Of a stretch of 32,541 nucleotides of DNA, positions 1 through 10,118 are shown piece after piece. The DNA is taken from assembly GCA_007126095.1 (NCBI GenBank), contig SLBZ01000081.1, positions 1 through 32,541 on the forward strand, read 5' to 3'. The translations under genes and the position numbers were made by a program. Position 1 is the stretch's first letter; each line of letters begins with the position of its first letter. The notes under the pieces were generated by a model. That model was not told the DNA's origin. It made no database searches and saw only the letters and a program-made list of their open reading frames with translations. The DNA is from Aquisalimonas sp. (GTDB lineage Bacteria > Pseudomonadota > Gammaproteobacteria > Nitrococcales > Aquisalimonadaceae).

Positions 1-749
<749 letters not shown>

Positions 750-776
750 GCTCGCTCCATGGTCGGATGGTGGACC

Positions 777-839
777 GTAGGGTGGACCTTCAGGTCCACC
801 AGGGGTCTCCGCGATGGTGGACCTGAAGGTCCACCCTAC
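777..839. repeat. Inverted pair of REP-like palindromes (family B)
   Basis: Two 24-bp units, 777-800 and 816-839, are perfect reverse complements separated by 15 bp. Each unit is GTAG followed by the self-complementary core GGTGGACCTTCAGGTCCACC. The pair fills the gap between the sat-cysC stop and the cysQ start and would fold into a strong hairpin in the transcript. The same core recurs at 22844-23006. The arrangement resembles BIME/REP doublets. Confidence 0.9.
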
Positions 840-862
840 AGAATGGCGCCCACCGAAGCCGG

Positions 863-2593
863 TCAGTCCAGGTCGATGTAGCCCTGCTTCTCCAGGTGCA
901 GGATCACCTGCTGAGCCAGCTCATCGGCCGAGTAACGGGACGTATCCACGATCACCTCGGCGTTCTCCGGCTCTTCGTACGGGTCGTCGATACCGGTGAA
1001 CTGCTTGATCTGCCCGGCGCGCGCCTTGGCATACAGCCCCTTGCGATCGCGTGCCTCGCAGACCTCCAGCGGTGTGGCCACGTACACCTCAATGAAGCCG
1101 CCACCCTGGCTCACCATCTCGCGCACTTCCCGCCGCGTGGCGCGGTAGGGAGCGATGGGCGCGCAGATGGCGACACCGCCGTTCTTGGTGATCTCGCTGG
1201 CGACGAAGCCGATCCGACGGATGTTGATCTCCCGGTGCTCCTTGGAGAATCCCAGCTCGCTGGAGAGGTGCTTGCGCACCAGGTCACCGTCGAGCATGGT
1301 CACTGGCCGCGTGCCGTGCTCCATGAGCTTGGCCATGACCACGTTGGCGATGGTGGACTTGCCGGAGCCGGACAGGCCGGTAAAGAACACCGTGAAGCCC
1401 TGCTGCTTCTTCGGCGGGAAAGCCTGGCGCAGGCGCTTGATGACCTCCGGGTAGGAGAACCACTCGGGCAGCTCCAGGCCTTCTTTCAGGCGCCGGCGCA
1501 GTTCGGTACCGGAGATATTCAGGACGCGGGAGCCCTCGGGGACTTCCGAGCGGGGCACGTACTGCGCCATGTCCTCGACGTAGACCATTTCCTCGAACGG
1601 CTGCATGACGATGCCCAGCTCGTCCTGATACTTGCGCACCAGCTCCTGGGCGTCGTAGGGGCCATAGAAGTCCTCGCCAGCGCTGTTCTTGCCGGGACCG
1701 GCGTGGTCGCGGCCGACGATGAACCGCGTGCAGCCGTGGTTCTTGCGGATGATGGCGTGCCACACAGCCTCGCGCGGGCCGCCCATGCGCATGGCCAGCG
1801 GCAGCAGGCTGAGCTGGGTGGTCTGCTCGGGGAAGTGCTTGACCACCTCCTGGTAGCAGCGCACCCGCACGAAGTAGTCCACGTCACCCGGCTTGGTCAT
1901 GCCCACCACCGGGTGGATCAGCAGATTGGCCTCGCCCTTCTGGGAAGCGCGCTTGGCCAGTTCCACGTGCGCCCGATGCATGGGATTGCGGGTCTGGAAG
2001 GCGACCACGTTGTTCCAGCCCATCTTGGCGAACCACTCGCGCAGCTCCCGCGGGGTGTGACGCAGGTGCTTGAAGGTGTGGTGCGGTGGCAGCTCGATGC
2101 CGTCCAGCGGGCCACCCAGGTAGACGGGGTTGGTCTGGTGGAACAGCCGGAAGACCTCCGGATGCGCCTCGTCGGCCGCGCCGTAGACCTGCTCCGCCTG
2201 CTTGCGAAAGTCGGGGCAGTAGTTGTCCTCAACGGTCATGATGGCGAGCACCATGCCCTCCGGGTGGCGCAGGGCGATGCGGGCACCGGCCTGCAGACTA
2301 CCGGCGAAGTCCTCGCTGACGTCCAGGTTGATCGGGATCGGCCAGAGGGTACCGTCCGCCAGACGCATGTCGGCGCACACGGCGTTGTAATCGGCCTCCC
2401 GCAGAAAGCCGTCCAGCGGCGAGAAGCCGCCGTTGAGCAGCAGCTCGATGTCGCACACCTGGCGCTCGGTGAGATCCCAGGACGGCAGGTCGCGCGCTTC
2501 CTCGCGCAGTGCGGCCGCACGGTCGGAATCCACCAGCAGCTCTTTCAGGGTGCCGCCGTGGGGCGGCGTGAGATCCATGTGTCCATCAGTCAT
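863..2593 (-). CDS. Bifunctional sulfate adenylyltransferase / adenylylsulfate kinase
   Basis: This 576-residue fusion carries out both steps of sulfate activation: ATP + sulfate to APS, then APS + ATP to PAPS. Residues 1-390 are the homo-oligomeric-type ATP sulfurylase (Sat), with the QTRNPMHRAH nucleotide-binding motif at 200-209 and GRDHAGPG at 294-301. Residues 400-576 are an APS kinase (CysC), with the P-loop GLSGSGKST at 406-414, a DGD motif at 435-437 and an intact RRIGFVASEITKNGG region. In-frame ATGs exist at 2608, 2593 and 2578; 2593 is chosen because a GAGG lies about 9 nt upstream. The organisation matches the Sat/CysC fusions of Aquifex and some proteobacteria, not the heterodimeric CysDN system. 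It sits between the SLC13 permease and cysQ genes, probably in one operon. The assimilatory role is inferred from context. Confidence 0.95.
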   Translation of the reverse strand: MTDGHMDLTPPHGGTLKELLVDSDRAAALREEARDLPSWDLTERQVCDIELLLNGGFSPLDGFLREADYNAVCADMRLADGTLWPIPINLDVSEDFAGSLQAGARIALRHPEGMVLAIMTVEDNYCPDFRKQAEQVYGAADEAHPEVFRLFHQTNPVYLGGPLDGIELPPHHTFKHLRHTPRELREWFAKMGWNNVVAFQTRNPMHRAHVELAKRASQKGEANLLIHPVVGMTKPGDVDYFVRVRCYQEVVKHFPEQTTQLSLLPLAMRMGGPREAVWHAIIRKNHGCTRFIVGRDHAGPGKNSAGEDFYGPYDAQELVRKYQDELGIVMQPFEEMVYVEDMAQYVPRSEVPEGSRVLNISGTELRRRLKEGLELPEWFSYPEVIKRLRQAFPPKKQQGFTVFFTGLSGSGKSTIANVVMAKLMEHGTRPVTMLDGDLVRKHLSSELGFSKEHREINIRRIGFVASEITKNGGVAICAPIAPYRATRREVREMVSQGGGFIEVYVATPLEVCEARDRKGLYAKARAGQIKQFTGIDDPYEEPENAEVIVDTSRYSADELAQQVILHLEKQGYIDLD

Positions 2594-2664
2594 CAGATCG
2601 TACCTCATCACAACAATTACAGAGAGCGGACCACCGCGCGCGACGCGCAGGCAGTATGTGTCTT

Positions 2665-4431
2665 TCAGAACCCCCAGACCAGCGGGATCACCAGCACGGC
2701 CACCAGCGCCGTGACCAGATTCAACGGCAGGCCAATGCGAATGAAATCGGTGAAGTGATAGCCGCCAGGGCCGTAGACCATCAGGTTGGTCTGGTAGCCG
2801 ATGGGCGTTGCAAAGCTGGCCGAAGCCGCCAGCATGATGGCGACCGCGTAGGGCATGATGCTCACACCCAGATCGGATGCCAGCGCCAGCGCGATGGGAA
2901 ACATCAACAGCGCCGCCGCATTGTTGGTAATCACCGCGGTGAATCCGGCAGTGAGCAGGTAGATGGCCACCAGGTTCATCCATGGGGCGTCACCGACAGC
3001 CTGAATGACGCTGTGGGCTACCACAAGCGCCACGCCGGTCTGCTCCATGGCCGCCCCGATCCCAAAGGCCGCCGCAATGACCAGCAGCACCGACCAGTCG
3101 ATGTTGCGCCGCGCAGTCTCCACTGTGCAGCAGCCGGTAATCAGCATGCCGGCAGCGGCCAGCAGCGCTGCCTCCAGCATGCTCAGCACACCGAGGCCGG
3201 CACTGATCACCATGACAGCCAGCAAGCCGATGGCCACCGGCGCACGCTCGTGCCGCGGTGGCGACGAATCCTCGATTTGACTCACCAGGAAGAAGTCCCG
3301 GCTGTTGCGCTGACGTTGGGCGAAGGCCTCCTTCGCCTCCAGCAACAGCGTATCACCGGGCCGGATGACGATATCGCCAATCTTGCCACCCAGGCGAACC
3401 CCGTCCCGAGCCACGGCGATGACCACGGCGTCATAACGCGAGCGAAACTGGCCGTCACGGATAGTGCGCCCCACGACGGGACAGCTCCCGGAAACCACGG
3501 CCTCAATCAGTATTCGCTCCGAGCGATGCCCGGTCAGCTTGAAGACCTGATCCGTGGCGGGGGTGAGGCCCCGGATTTTCTGCAGTTCGACTACCGACTC
3601 CACAACCCCCACAAACACCAGACGGTCACCGGCCTGGAGTGTCTCCTGGGGTGACACCGCAGGCAGGATCTGACCGTTCCGGTCGATCTCGGCGAGGAAC
3701 ATGCCCGAGAGATGGCGCAGACCGGCCTTCTCGATGCTCCTGCCGACCAGCGGACCATCCGCATCCACCAGCATCTCGACGCTGTATTCTCGTGGATCCG
3801 TCATTTCCTGCATGGGCGGCCGACGATCCGGCAGCAGCCAGCGGGTGGTGAGCAGAATGAAGCCCAAGCCAACCACCGCCACCGGCAGGCCGACCCAGGC
3901 CAAGTCGAACATGCGCAGCCCCTGCGCGGTGCGGTCCTCCAGCAGGCCGTTGACCACCAGGTTGGTGCTGGTCCCGATCAGCGTGCAGGTGCCACCCAGG
4001 ATGGCGGCATAACTCAGCGGGATCATCAACTTGGAGCTGGACAGTCCGAACTTGCGGGCCCACTCATTGACCGCCGGGATGAGCATGGCCACCACCGGCG
4101 TGTTGTTGAGAAATGCGCTCATGAACGCCACCGGCGTCATCAGCTTGACCTGGGCATTGGCCAGCGAGCGAGGCCGGCCGAGCAGGCGCTGCACGATCCA
4201 GTGTATGCCCCCCGTCTCCTGAAGGCCGGAGACCACCACGTAGAGCACGGCAACGGTGATCAGCCCCTGGTTGGCCAGCCCGCCGAACGCCTGCCCGGGA
4301 TCCAGCACGCCGGCGAGCAGCAGCACGGTCACCCCGCCGAGGAAGACCATATCCGCCGCCATTCGCGTGAGGATCAGCGTCCCCAGCACGCCGACGACGA
4401 CGGCAACGGTCAACCAGGCCTCCCATCCCAA
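2665..4431 (-). CDS. SLC13 (DASS) family permease with two RCK_C domains, probable sulfate transporter
   Basis: This 588-residue inner-membrane transporter has N-terminal membrane segments (about residues 5-200), two soluble RCK_C/TrkA_C domains (about 215-295 and 305-370) and a second membrane half to the C terminus. The paired substrate/Na+ loops of the family are visible: SAFLNNTPVVAM and GGTCTLIGTSTNLVV in the first half, VITNNAAALLMFP and TPIGYQTNLMVYGPGGY in the second. Relatives with RCK_C domains include the algal SAC1-like proteins and sodium/sulfate symporters. Its position just upstream of Sat-CysC, on the same strand with a 71-nt gap, points to sulfate as substrate (inference). 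The start is a TTG preceded by GAGGAG; the nearby ATG at 4426 is out of frame. Confidence 0.88.
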   Translation of the reverse strand: MGWEAWLTVAVVVGVLGTLILTRMAADMVFLGGVTVLLLAGVLDPGQAFGGLANQGLITVAVLYVVVSGLQETGGIHWIVQRLLGRPRSLANAQVKLMTPVAFMSAFLNNTPVVAMLIPAVNEWARKFGLSSSKLMIPLSYAAILGGTCTLIGTSTNLVVNGLLEDRTAQGLRMFDLAWVGLPVAVVGLGFILLTTRWLLPDRRPPMQEMTDPREYSVEMLVDADGPLVGRSIEKAGLRHLSGMFLAEIDRNGQILPAVSPQETLQAGDRLVFVGVVESVVELQKIRGLTPATDQVFKLTGHRSERILIEAVVSGSCPVVGRTIRDGQFRSRYDAVVIAVARDGVRLGGKIGDIVIRPGDTLLLEAKEAFAQRQRNSRDFFLVSQIEDSSPPRHERAPVAIGLLAVMVISAGLGVLSMLEAALLAAAGMLITGCCTVETARRNIDWSVLLVIAAAFGIGAAMEQTGVALVVAHSVIQAVGDAPWMNLVAIYLLTAGFTAVITNNAAALLMFPIALALASDLGVSIMPYAVAIMLAASASFATPIGYQTNLMVYGPGGYHFTDFIRIGLPLNLVTALVAVLVIPLVWGF

Positions 4432-4463
4432 GGCAGGCTACTCCTCTGATCGCAAAGCGCTGA

Positions 4464-4491
4464 ACTGTACCCGCCCTTCTTTAGAAGACAA
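4464..4491 (-). promoter_or_regulatory. Possible sigma70-type promoter for the sulfate operon
   Basis: On the minus strand, TTGTCT and TACAGT are separated by 16 bp, 33-60 bp upstream of the SLC13 start. The surrounding 100 bp are clearly more AT-rich than the coding regions. Each hexamer matches consensus at only four of six positions, so this is tentative. Confidence 0.3.
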
Positions 4492-4531
4492 AGGAATGAT
4501 TGGTCATACAGTCAGATATAAAAAGAATACG

Positions 4532-5875
4532 TCAGTTGAACGTCCGCACGCTCTCGCCCCGGCCGATGGCGTAGTACGTGAAGCCTGCATCCACCATGCG
4601 CTTCGGGTCGTACACGTTGCGCCCGTCTACCAGCACCGGCTGTTTCAGCGCGGCCTTGACGCGATCGAAGTCCGGGCTGCGGAACTGCTGCCACTCGGTG
4701 CACAGCACCAGCGCATCAGCACCCTCCACAGCCTCGTAAGCAGCGCTGCACAACTCGAGATCATCGCGCTCGCCGTAGATATGGCGCGTCTCGGTCATGG
4801 CCTCCGGATCGAACGCCTGCACCCGCGCCCCCGCCTGCCACAACGCTTCCATGAGCGTGCGGCTGGGGGCCTCGCGCATGTCGTCCGTGTTGGGCTTGAA
4901 CGCCAGCCCCCACAACGCGACGGTGCGACCTTCGAGATGGCCGTGGAAATGCTCGTAGAGGCGCTGGAACAGCACCGTTTTCTGGCGCGCGTTAACGGCC
5001 TCCACGGCGTCCAGGATCAGGGGCTGGTAATCCACCTCGCGGGCGGTACCGGCCAGCGCCTTGACGTCCTTGGGGAAGCAGGAGCCACCGTAGCCACAGC
5101 CCGGGTAGATGAAGTGGTAACCGATGCGCGGATCGGAGCCGATACCGTGACGCACCGATTCGATGTCCGCACCCAGCCGCTCGGCCAGCCCGGCCAGCTC
5201 ATTCATGAAGCTGATCTTGGTGGCGAGCATGGCGTTGGCGGCGTACTTGGTGAGCTCCGCCGAGCGTACGTCCATGACCAGCACTTTCTCCTGCTTGCGG
5301 CCGAAGGGCGCGTAGAGATCGCGCATGAGCTGAGTGGCGCGCCCGTCGTCGCTGCCCACCACCACGCGGTCGGGCTTCATGAAATCGTTGATGGCGGCGC
5401 CTTCCTTGAGGAACTCCGGGTTGGAGACCACCGCGTAGGGCACGTCCAAGCCACGGGCGGCGAGCTGTTCGGTGAGCGTGGCGCGCACGCGGTCGGCGGT
5501 CCCCACGGGCACCGTGGACTTGTCCACGATCACCCGGTAGCCATCCATGTGCTCGCCAATGCTCCTGGCCACCTGCAGCACGTACTGCAGGTCGGCGGAG
5601 CCGTCTTCGTCCGAGGGTGTGCCCACGGCGATGAACTGCAGCAGCCCGTGGCCCACGGCCTCGGCCACGTCGGTGGTGAACCGCAGCCGCCCGGCGGCGC
5701 AGTTGGCCGCGATCATGTCCTCCAGCCCCGGCTCGTAGATGGGCACTTCGCCACGATTGAGCTGCGCCACCCGATCCGCGTTCACGTCCACGCAGAGGAC
5801 GTCGTTCCCCGTTTCCGCGAGGCAGGTGCCGGTAACCAGTCCCACATAGCCGCTGCCGAAAATCGTGATCTTCAT
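4532..5875 (-). CDS. ugd: UDP-glucose 6-dehydrogenase
   Basis: This 447-residue enzyme oxidises UDP-glucose to UDP-glucuronate with two NAD+. The N-terminal Rossmann motif [10 protein letters not shown] is at residues 7-16. The central [20 protein letters not shown] helix carries the conserved Lys210, and [10 protein letters not shown] at 261-270 holds the catalytic Cys266. The length matches bacterial Ugd of the UDP-glucose/GDP-mannose dehydrogenase family. The start ATG is preceded by AGGA. The gene begins 16 bp after the UDP-glucuronate 4-epimerase stop, so the two are almost certainly cotranscribed. The pair makes UDP-glucuronate and UDP-galacturonate, precursors for capsule, exopolysaccharide or LPS. 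No glycosyltransferase gene is visible here. Confidence 0.95.
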   Translation of the reverse strand: MKITIFGSGYVGLVTGTCLAETGNDVLCVDVNADRVAQLNRGEVPIYEPGLEDMIAANCAAGRLRFTTDVAEAVGHGLLQFIAVGTPSDEDGSADLQYVLQVARSIGEHMDGYRVIVDKSTVPVGTADRVRATLTEQLAARGLDVPYAVVSNPEFLKEGAAINDFMKPDRVVVGSDDGRATQLMRDLYAPFGRKQEKVLVMDVRSAELTKYAANAMLATKISFMNELAGLAERLGADIESVRHGIGSDPRIGYHFIYPGCGYGGSCFPKDVKALAGTAREVDYQPLILDAVEAVNARQKTVLFQRLYEHFHGHLEGRTVALWGLAFKPNTDDMREAPSRTLMEALWQAGARVQAFDPEAMTETRHIYGERDDLELCSAAYEAVEGADALVLCTEWQQFRSPDFDRVKAALKQPVLVDGRNVYDPKRMVDAGFTYYAIGRGESVRTFN

Positions 5876-5891
5876 GAAGTCCTGCCCTTTC

Positions 5892-6899
5892 TCAAACCCT
5901 GTAGTAATCCCGATACCAGGCCACGAATCGCTTCACGCCCTCTTCCACCGGCGTGTCGGGCCGATAACCCACGTCACGCACCAGTTCCTCGGCATCCGCC
6001 CAGGTGTCGGGCACATCGCCCTGCTGCATGGGCAGCAGGTTCTTCTCGGCTTCACGGCCCAGGCACTCCTCGAGCACCTGGATGTAGCGCATGAGCTCCA
6101 CCGGCCGGTTGTTGCCGATGTTGTAGAGCCGGTAGGGCGCCGCGCTGGACGCCGGGTCGGGCGCGTCGCCGGACCACTGCGGGTCCGGAGCTGCCACGTA
6201 ATCGGTGGCGCGCACCACGCCCTCGGCAATGTCGTCCACGTAGGTGAAATCGCGGCGATGGTCGCCGTAGTTGTAGACGTCGATGGGCTCGCCCGCCAGG
6301 ATCGCCCTGGTGAACTTGAACAGCGCCATGTCGGGCCGGCCCCAAGGGCCGTAGACGGTGAAAAAGCGCAGGCCGGTCACCGGCAGCCCGTGCAGGTGCG
6401 CGTAGGTGTGGGCCATGAGCTCGTTGGCCTTCTTGGTGGCCGCGTACATGGACAGGGGGTGATCCACGTTCTGGTGCACGGAGAACGGCATGGCGGTGTT
6501 GGCGCCGTACACGGAACTGGTGGACGCGTAGACCAGGTGCTCCGCACCGGTCTCGCGACAGGCCTCGAGCACGTTCATGAAGCCGACTACATTGCTGTTC
6601 ACGTAGGCGTGCGGATTCTCCAGCGAGTAGCGCACGCCGGCCTGGGCGGCGAGATGGATGACCCGCTCAAACCCGCCATGACGAAACAGTGCGTCCATGC
6701 CCGGGCCGTCGGCCACGTCCAGGCGCACGAACCGGAACCGGTCATGGGCCTGCAGGCGCGCCAGTCGCGCCTCCTTGAGGCTGACGTCGTAGTAGTCGTT
6801 GAGATTATCCAGCCCCACCACGGTGTCACCACGCGCGAGCAGCCGCTGCGCCACGTGAAACCCGATGAAACCGGCCGCACCGGTGACCAGAATCTTCAT
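5892..6899 (-). CDS. NAD-dependent epimerase, probable UDP-glucuronate 4-epimerase
   Basis: This 335-residue extended short-chain dehydrogenase probably interconverts UDP-glucuronate and UDP-galacturonate. It has the NAD motif GAAGFIG at residues 7-13, a catalytic serine region YASTSSVYG at 124-132 and the YxxxK pair Tyr152/Lys156. The stretch [16 protein letters not shown] is characteristic of the CapI/LspL/WbnF subgroup. The start is set at 6899, where [11 protein letters not shown] gives the normal family N terminus; an 18-codon in-frame extension upstream would run into the terminator hairpin. Its partner ugd follows 16 bp downstream and supplies UDP-glucuronate, which supports this substrate over UDP-glucose. 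Confidence 0.88.
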   Translation of the reverse strand: MKILVTGAAGFIGFHVAQRLLARGDTVVGLDNLNDYYDVSLKEARLARLQAHDRFRFVRLDVADGPGMDALFRHGGFERVIHLAAQAGVRYSLENPHAYVNSNVVGFMNVLEACRETGAEHLVYASTSSVYGANTAMPFSVHQNVDHPLSMYAATKKANELMAHTYAHLHGLPVTGLRFFTVYGPWGRPDMALFKFTRAILAGEPIDVYNYGDHRRDFTYVDDIAEGVVRATDYVAAPDPQWSGDAPDPASSAAPYRLYNIGNNRPVELMRYIQVLEECLGREAEKNLLPMQQGDVPDTWADAEELVRDVGYRPDTPVEEGVKRFVAWYRDYYRV

Positions 6900-6917
6900 T
6901 GTCCGCCCCCAAACGAA

Positions 6918-6948
6918 ACGACCCACCGCGGCTCCCGCGGTGGGTCGT
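6918..6948 (-). terminator. Hairpin terminator downstream of fhs
   Basis: A perfect 14-bp stem (6918-6931 with 6935-6948) and a 3-nt loop lie between the fhs stop and the epimerase start. On the minus strand the stem is followed by TTCGTTT, an interrupted U-tract. It probably separates the fhs transcript from the nucleotide-sugar operon. Confidence 0.7.
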
Positions 6949-6995
6949 GACATGGTACCGCTCCGGTGGCCGCGCGACCACCGATGAACGACCGC

Positions 6996-8732
6996 TCAGA
7001 ACAGGCCGACGATCTGCTCGTTCTCGTCGATGTCGATATGGGCCGCCGCCGGATCCATGCCCAGCCCCGGCATGGTGCGCATCTCGCCGCACAGGGCGTA
7101 GACGAACCCGGCCCCGGCGGACAGCCGCACCTCGCGCACCGGCAGTACCCAGCCGGTCGGCGCCCCCTGCCGACCCGGATCCGCCGACAGGGAGAGGTGC
7201 GTCTTGGCGATGCACACCGGCAGATCGCCGTAACCCTGGTACTGGTAGCTGTCGATCTGCTTGCGCGCCTCGGCGCTGAACTCCACGCCGCCCGCCCCGT
7301 AGATGCGCGTGGCAATGCGCTTGATCTTGTCATCCAGGTGCATCTCGTCCGGATACAGGAACTCGAAGCGGTTCGGCTCCTCGGCGGCTTCCGCCACGGC
7401 CTCCGCCAGCTCCGCGGCACCGGCGCCACCGTCACGCACGTGGGTGCACAGCGCCACCCGGGCACCGGCGCGCTCGGCGACGTCGCGAATGGCCTCGTGC
7501 TCCGAGGCGAAATCCGACGGGAAGGCGTTGATGGCCACCACCGGGGCGATGCCGTGGGCCCGGATGTTGTCGATCTGCTTGCGCAGGTTGTCGGCGCCGG
7601 AGTAGACGTCGTCGGGATTCTCCGCCGTCATCTCCTCGGGCAGGGGCCGGCCGGGCACGACCCGGAAGCGGCCGGAGTGGAACTTCAGCCCGCGCACGGT
7701 GGCGACGATCACTGCCGCGTCCGGGACCATGCCGGAGGCGCGGCACTTGATGTTGAAGAAGCGCTCCGCCCCCATGTCGGCCCCGAAACCGGCCTCGGTG
7801 ATGAGGTAGTCGCTGGTGCGCAGCGCGATGCGGTCGGCGACGATGGACGAGTTGCCGTGGGCAATGTTGCCGAACGGCCCCGCGTGCATGAGCGCCGGCG
7901 TGTGCTCCAGCGTCTGCAGCAGATTCGGCTTGAGCGCATCCTTGAGCAGCGCCGTCATGGCACCGGCAGCACCGATGTCCTCGGCGGTGACCGGCTGGTG
8001 GCTGCGGGTGTAGCCCACCACGATGCGCCCGAGGCGCGCGCGCAGGTCGCTCAGGGAGTGGGCCAGAGCGAGAATGGCCATGACCTCCGAGGCGGCGGTG
8101 ATCTCGAAACTGCTCTGGCGGGTGAACCCGTCGGCGCTGGACCCCAGCCCGGTGACGATGTTGCGCAGGGCGCGGTCGTTGATGTCCATGGTCCGCTTCC
8201 AGCTGATCTGCTGCGGATCCAGATCCACCCCGCGCCGGTGGTGCAGGTGGTTGTCGATCATCGCCGAGAGCAGGTTGTGCGCCGACGACACGGCGTGGAT
8301 ATCACCGGTGAGGTGGAGGTTGATCCGCTCCATGGGGATCACCTGGCTGTAGCCGCCGCCGGCGGCTCCACCCTTGATCCCGAGGGTCGGCCCCATGGAC
8401 GGCTGGCGCAACGCCACGGCAGCCGAGCGGGCGATATGGTGGAACCCCTGGGCGAGCCCGATGGAGGTGGTGGTCTTGCCTTCTCCGAGCGGTGTCGGCG
8501 TGATGGCGGAGACCACCACGTACTTGCCCCGCGGGCGGTCCGCCAACGCGTGCATGGCGGCCAGGTCGATCTTGGCGACGTCGTGGCCGTAGGGCTCCAC
8601 GTAATCCGGATCGAGCCCCATGGCCGCCGCGATCTCGCCAATGGGCCGCCGCGGCGTGTGCCGCGCAATCTCCAGATTGCTGGGCAGGACATCGGCGACC
8701 GCCGCTTCCACCTCTTTCACGCTCGTTGCCAT
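6996..8732 (-). CDS. fhs: Formate-tetrahydrofolate ligase
   Basis: This 578-residue enzyme makes 10-formyl-THF from formate, THF and ATP, and is reversible in C1 catabolism. The P-loop region PTPLGEGKTTTS is at residues 79-90, and the sequence stays family-like to the C terminus (AAHIDIDENEQIVGLF). The length is slightly above the usual 555-560 because of an N-terminal extension. The ATG at 8732 is chosen because a strong AGGAGGA precedes it; a longer in-frame start at 8825 lacks such a site and would add 31 atypical residues. It is divergent from the GbdR-like regulator and close to sarcosine oxidase. This suggests it handles C1 units released by demethylation, in addition to a purine role. 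Confidence 0.95.
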   Translation of the reverse strand: MATSVKEVEAAVADVLPSNLEIARHTPRRPIGEIAAAMGLDPDYVEPYGHDVAKIDLAAMHALADRPRGKYVVVSAITPTPLGEGKTTTSIGLAQGFHHIARSAAVALRQPSMGPTLGIKGGAAGGGYSQVIPMERINLHLTGDIHAVSSAHNLLSAMIDNHLHHRRGVDLDPQQISWKRTMDINDRALRNIVTGLGSSADGFTRQSSFEITAASEVMAILALAHSLSDLRARLGRIVVGYTRSHQPVTAEDIGAAGAMTALLKDALKPNLLQTLEHTPALMHAGPFGNIAHGNSSIVADRIALRTSDYLITEAGFGADMGAERFFNIKCRASGMVPDAAVIVATVRGLKFHSGRFRVVPGRPLPEEMTAENPDDVYSGADNLRKQIDNIRAHGIAPVVAINAFPSDFASEHEAIRDVAERAGARVALCTHVRDGGAGAAELAEAVAEAAEEPNRFEFLYPDEMHLDDKIKRIATRIYGAGGVEFSAEARKQIDSYQYQGYGDLPVCIAKTHLSLSADPGRQGAPTGWVLPVREVRLSAGAGFVYALCGEMRTMPGLGMDPAAAHIDIDENEQIVGLF

Positions 8733-9011
8733 GGTTCCTCCTGCGCTTGCGGGCGTGTTGTCACAACGTGTGATGGCATTATTGCGGCGGCGATCGTGAA
8801 TCAGTGTCCTGCGGGCGTCATTCACGGATTTGTGTACGACAACTCGTTTCAGAATGCCGACTTAACAACGATTCAAAAAACGGTTTATTCTCTCAATAGA
8901 CGCTTTCCGGAAAGCAGAAGACGTTCCGGGAAAAGCGGTCGCCGCGTCGCTGCGGGATAAATCAGTTACGCGAACAGAAAAGCCGATCACGGCAGGTGAG
9001 GAGAAGGAGTA
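8733..9011. promoter_or_regulatory. Divergent promoter region, fhs / GbdR-like regulator
   Basis: This 279-bp region contains no credible gene. The middle (about 8820-8900) is markedly AT-rich. Near fhs lies a small inverted repeat TCACA-ACG-TGTGA at 8761-8773, and TTTCCGGAAA is at 8905-8914. Both are possible protein sites but too short to assign. AGGAGGA (fhs) and GGAG (regulator) ribosome-binding sites flank the region. No riboswitch-like structure was recognised. Confidence 0.5.
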
Positions 9012-10118
9012 ATGGTCATGGCGAATCCCGGCAGCATCACCGACACGCCCCGGCGGATCGGCTTTCTCATGATTCCGGGGTTTTCCCACATGGCGTTCTC
9101 GTCGGCGCTGGAGCCGCTGCGCATGGCCAACCAGCTCACCGAGAAGCCGCTGTACTCCTGGCACATCATCAGCCGCAGCGGTGGGCCGGTGGAGGCCAGC
9201 AACGGTCTGCCGATCGCGCCGGAGGCCGGCCTGCGGGAGGCCCTGGACCTGGGGCTGGACATGGTGCTGGTCTGCAGCGGCGTGGAGGTGCAGGAGCACG
9301 TGGACCGCGACACCCTGGCGTGGCTCAGCCGACTCGCCCGGCGCCACGTGCCGCTGGGTTCGATCTGCACCGGCGGGTACATCCTGGCACGCGCCGGCGT
9401 GCTGAACGGCTACCGCTGCACCCTCCACTGGGAGCACATTTCCAGTATCCACGAGGCACTGCTGTTCCCGGAGGTGGCGTTCTGCTCGGAGCTGTTTGTG
9501 CTGGACCGGGACCGCTACACCTGCTCCGGCGGCGTCGCTCCCCTGGACATGATGCTTACGCTGATCGCGCGGGAGCATGGCGCGGATCTGGCGGAACGGA
9601 TCGCCGAGGAGTACCTGCACGAGCGCATCCGCGACTTCACCGAGCGCCAGCGCACGCCGCTGAAGGTGCGCCTGGGCACCAGTCAGCCGAAGCTGGTGGA
9701 GGTGGTCACCCTCATGGAGGCCAACCTGCACGAGCCGCTGACCCTGGACGAACTCGCGGCCCACGCACGCCTGTCGCGCCGGCAGCTGGAGCGGCTGTTC
9801 CAGCGCCACCTGGGCTGTCCGCCAACCCGCTATTACATGGATCTGCGCCTGGCGCGCGCCCGGCAACTGCTGCTGCAGACGGAGATGCCCATTACCGACG
9901 TGGCGCTGGCGTGCGGTTTCGTGTCGCCACCGCACTTCACCAAGTGCTACCACGAACGCCAGGGCCGCTCCCCCTCGGAAGAGCGGCGGCTGCGGCGCCA
10001 GCGGCTTGTGGCCGGTGCCGCGCCGCTGCAGGCGCACCAGCCCGCGGCGCTGGTGTCGAATCCGGAACCACTGCCCGCCGATACGGAGTTCACGCCACTG
10101 GAGGAGGAGGTGGAGTAG
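9012..10118 (+). CDS. gbdR: GlxA-family AraC-type transcriptional regulator, probable GbdR (glycine betaine catabolism activator)
   Basis: This 368-residue regulator has an N-terminal DJ-1/PfpI-like glutamine-amidotransferase domain (about residues 14-190), including the nucleophile-elbow-like SICTGGYILA at 117-126, and a C-terminal AraC double helix-turn-helix (about 225-330). The architecture and length match Pseudomonas GbdR, which senses glycine betaine or dimethylglycine and activates betaine, dimethylglycine and sarcosine catabolic genes. The adjacent convergent sarcosine oxidase operon supports the assignment. ArgR or CdhR-type relatives share the fold, so the exact ligand is inferred. 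The start at 9012 has GGAG upstream; an in-frame ATG at 9018 is possible. Its last 29 bp overlap the 3' end of soxG on the opposite strand. Residues beyond 330 form an acidic, proline-containing tail. Confidence 0.82.
   Translation: MVMANPGSITDTPRRIGFLMIPGFSHMAFSSALEPLRMANQLTEKPLYSWHIISRSGGPVEASNGLPIAPEAGLREALDLGLDMVLVCSGVEVQEHVDRDTLAWLSRLARRHVPLGSICTGGYILARAGVLNGYRCTLHWEHISSIHEALLFPEVAFCSELFVLDRDRYTCSGGVAPLDMMLTLIAREHGADLAERIAEEYLHERIRDFTERQRTPLKVRLGTSQPKLVEVVTLMEANLHEPLTLDELAAHARLSRRQLERLFQRHLGCPPTRYYMDLRLARARQLLLQTEMPITDVALACGFVSPPHFTKCYHERQGRSPSEERRLRRQRLVAGAAPLQAHQPAALVSNPEPLPADTEFTPLEEEVE

Noticed and set aside
896..2758. A 620-codon plus-strand frame opposite sat-cysC
   Set aside because: Shadow of a confidently identified gene. 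The sequence has no motif and runs past the sat-cysC start.
2594..2983. N-terminal extension of the sat-cysC frame to 2983
   Set aside because: It overlaps the 3' end of the SLC13 gene in another frame and adds sequence foreign to the Sat family; the start at 2593 has the better ribosome-binding site.
8733..9011. Possible riboswitch (glycine or folate type) upstream of fhs
   Set aside because: No conserved aptamer core was recognised, and known THF riboswitches are from Firmicutes. Only short inverted repeats are visible.
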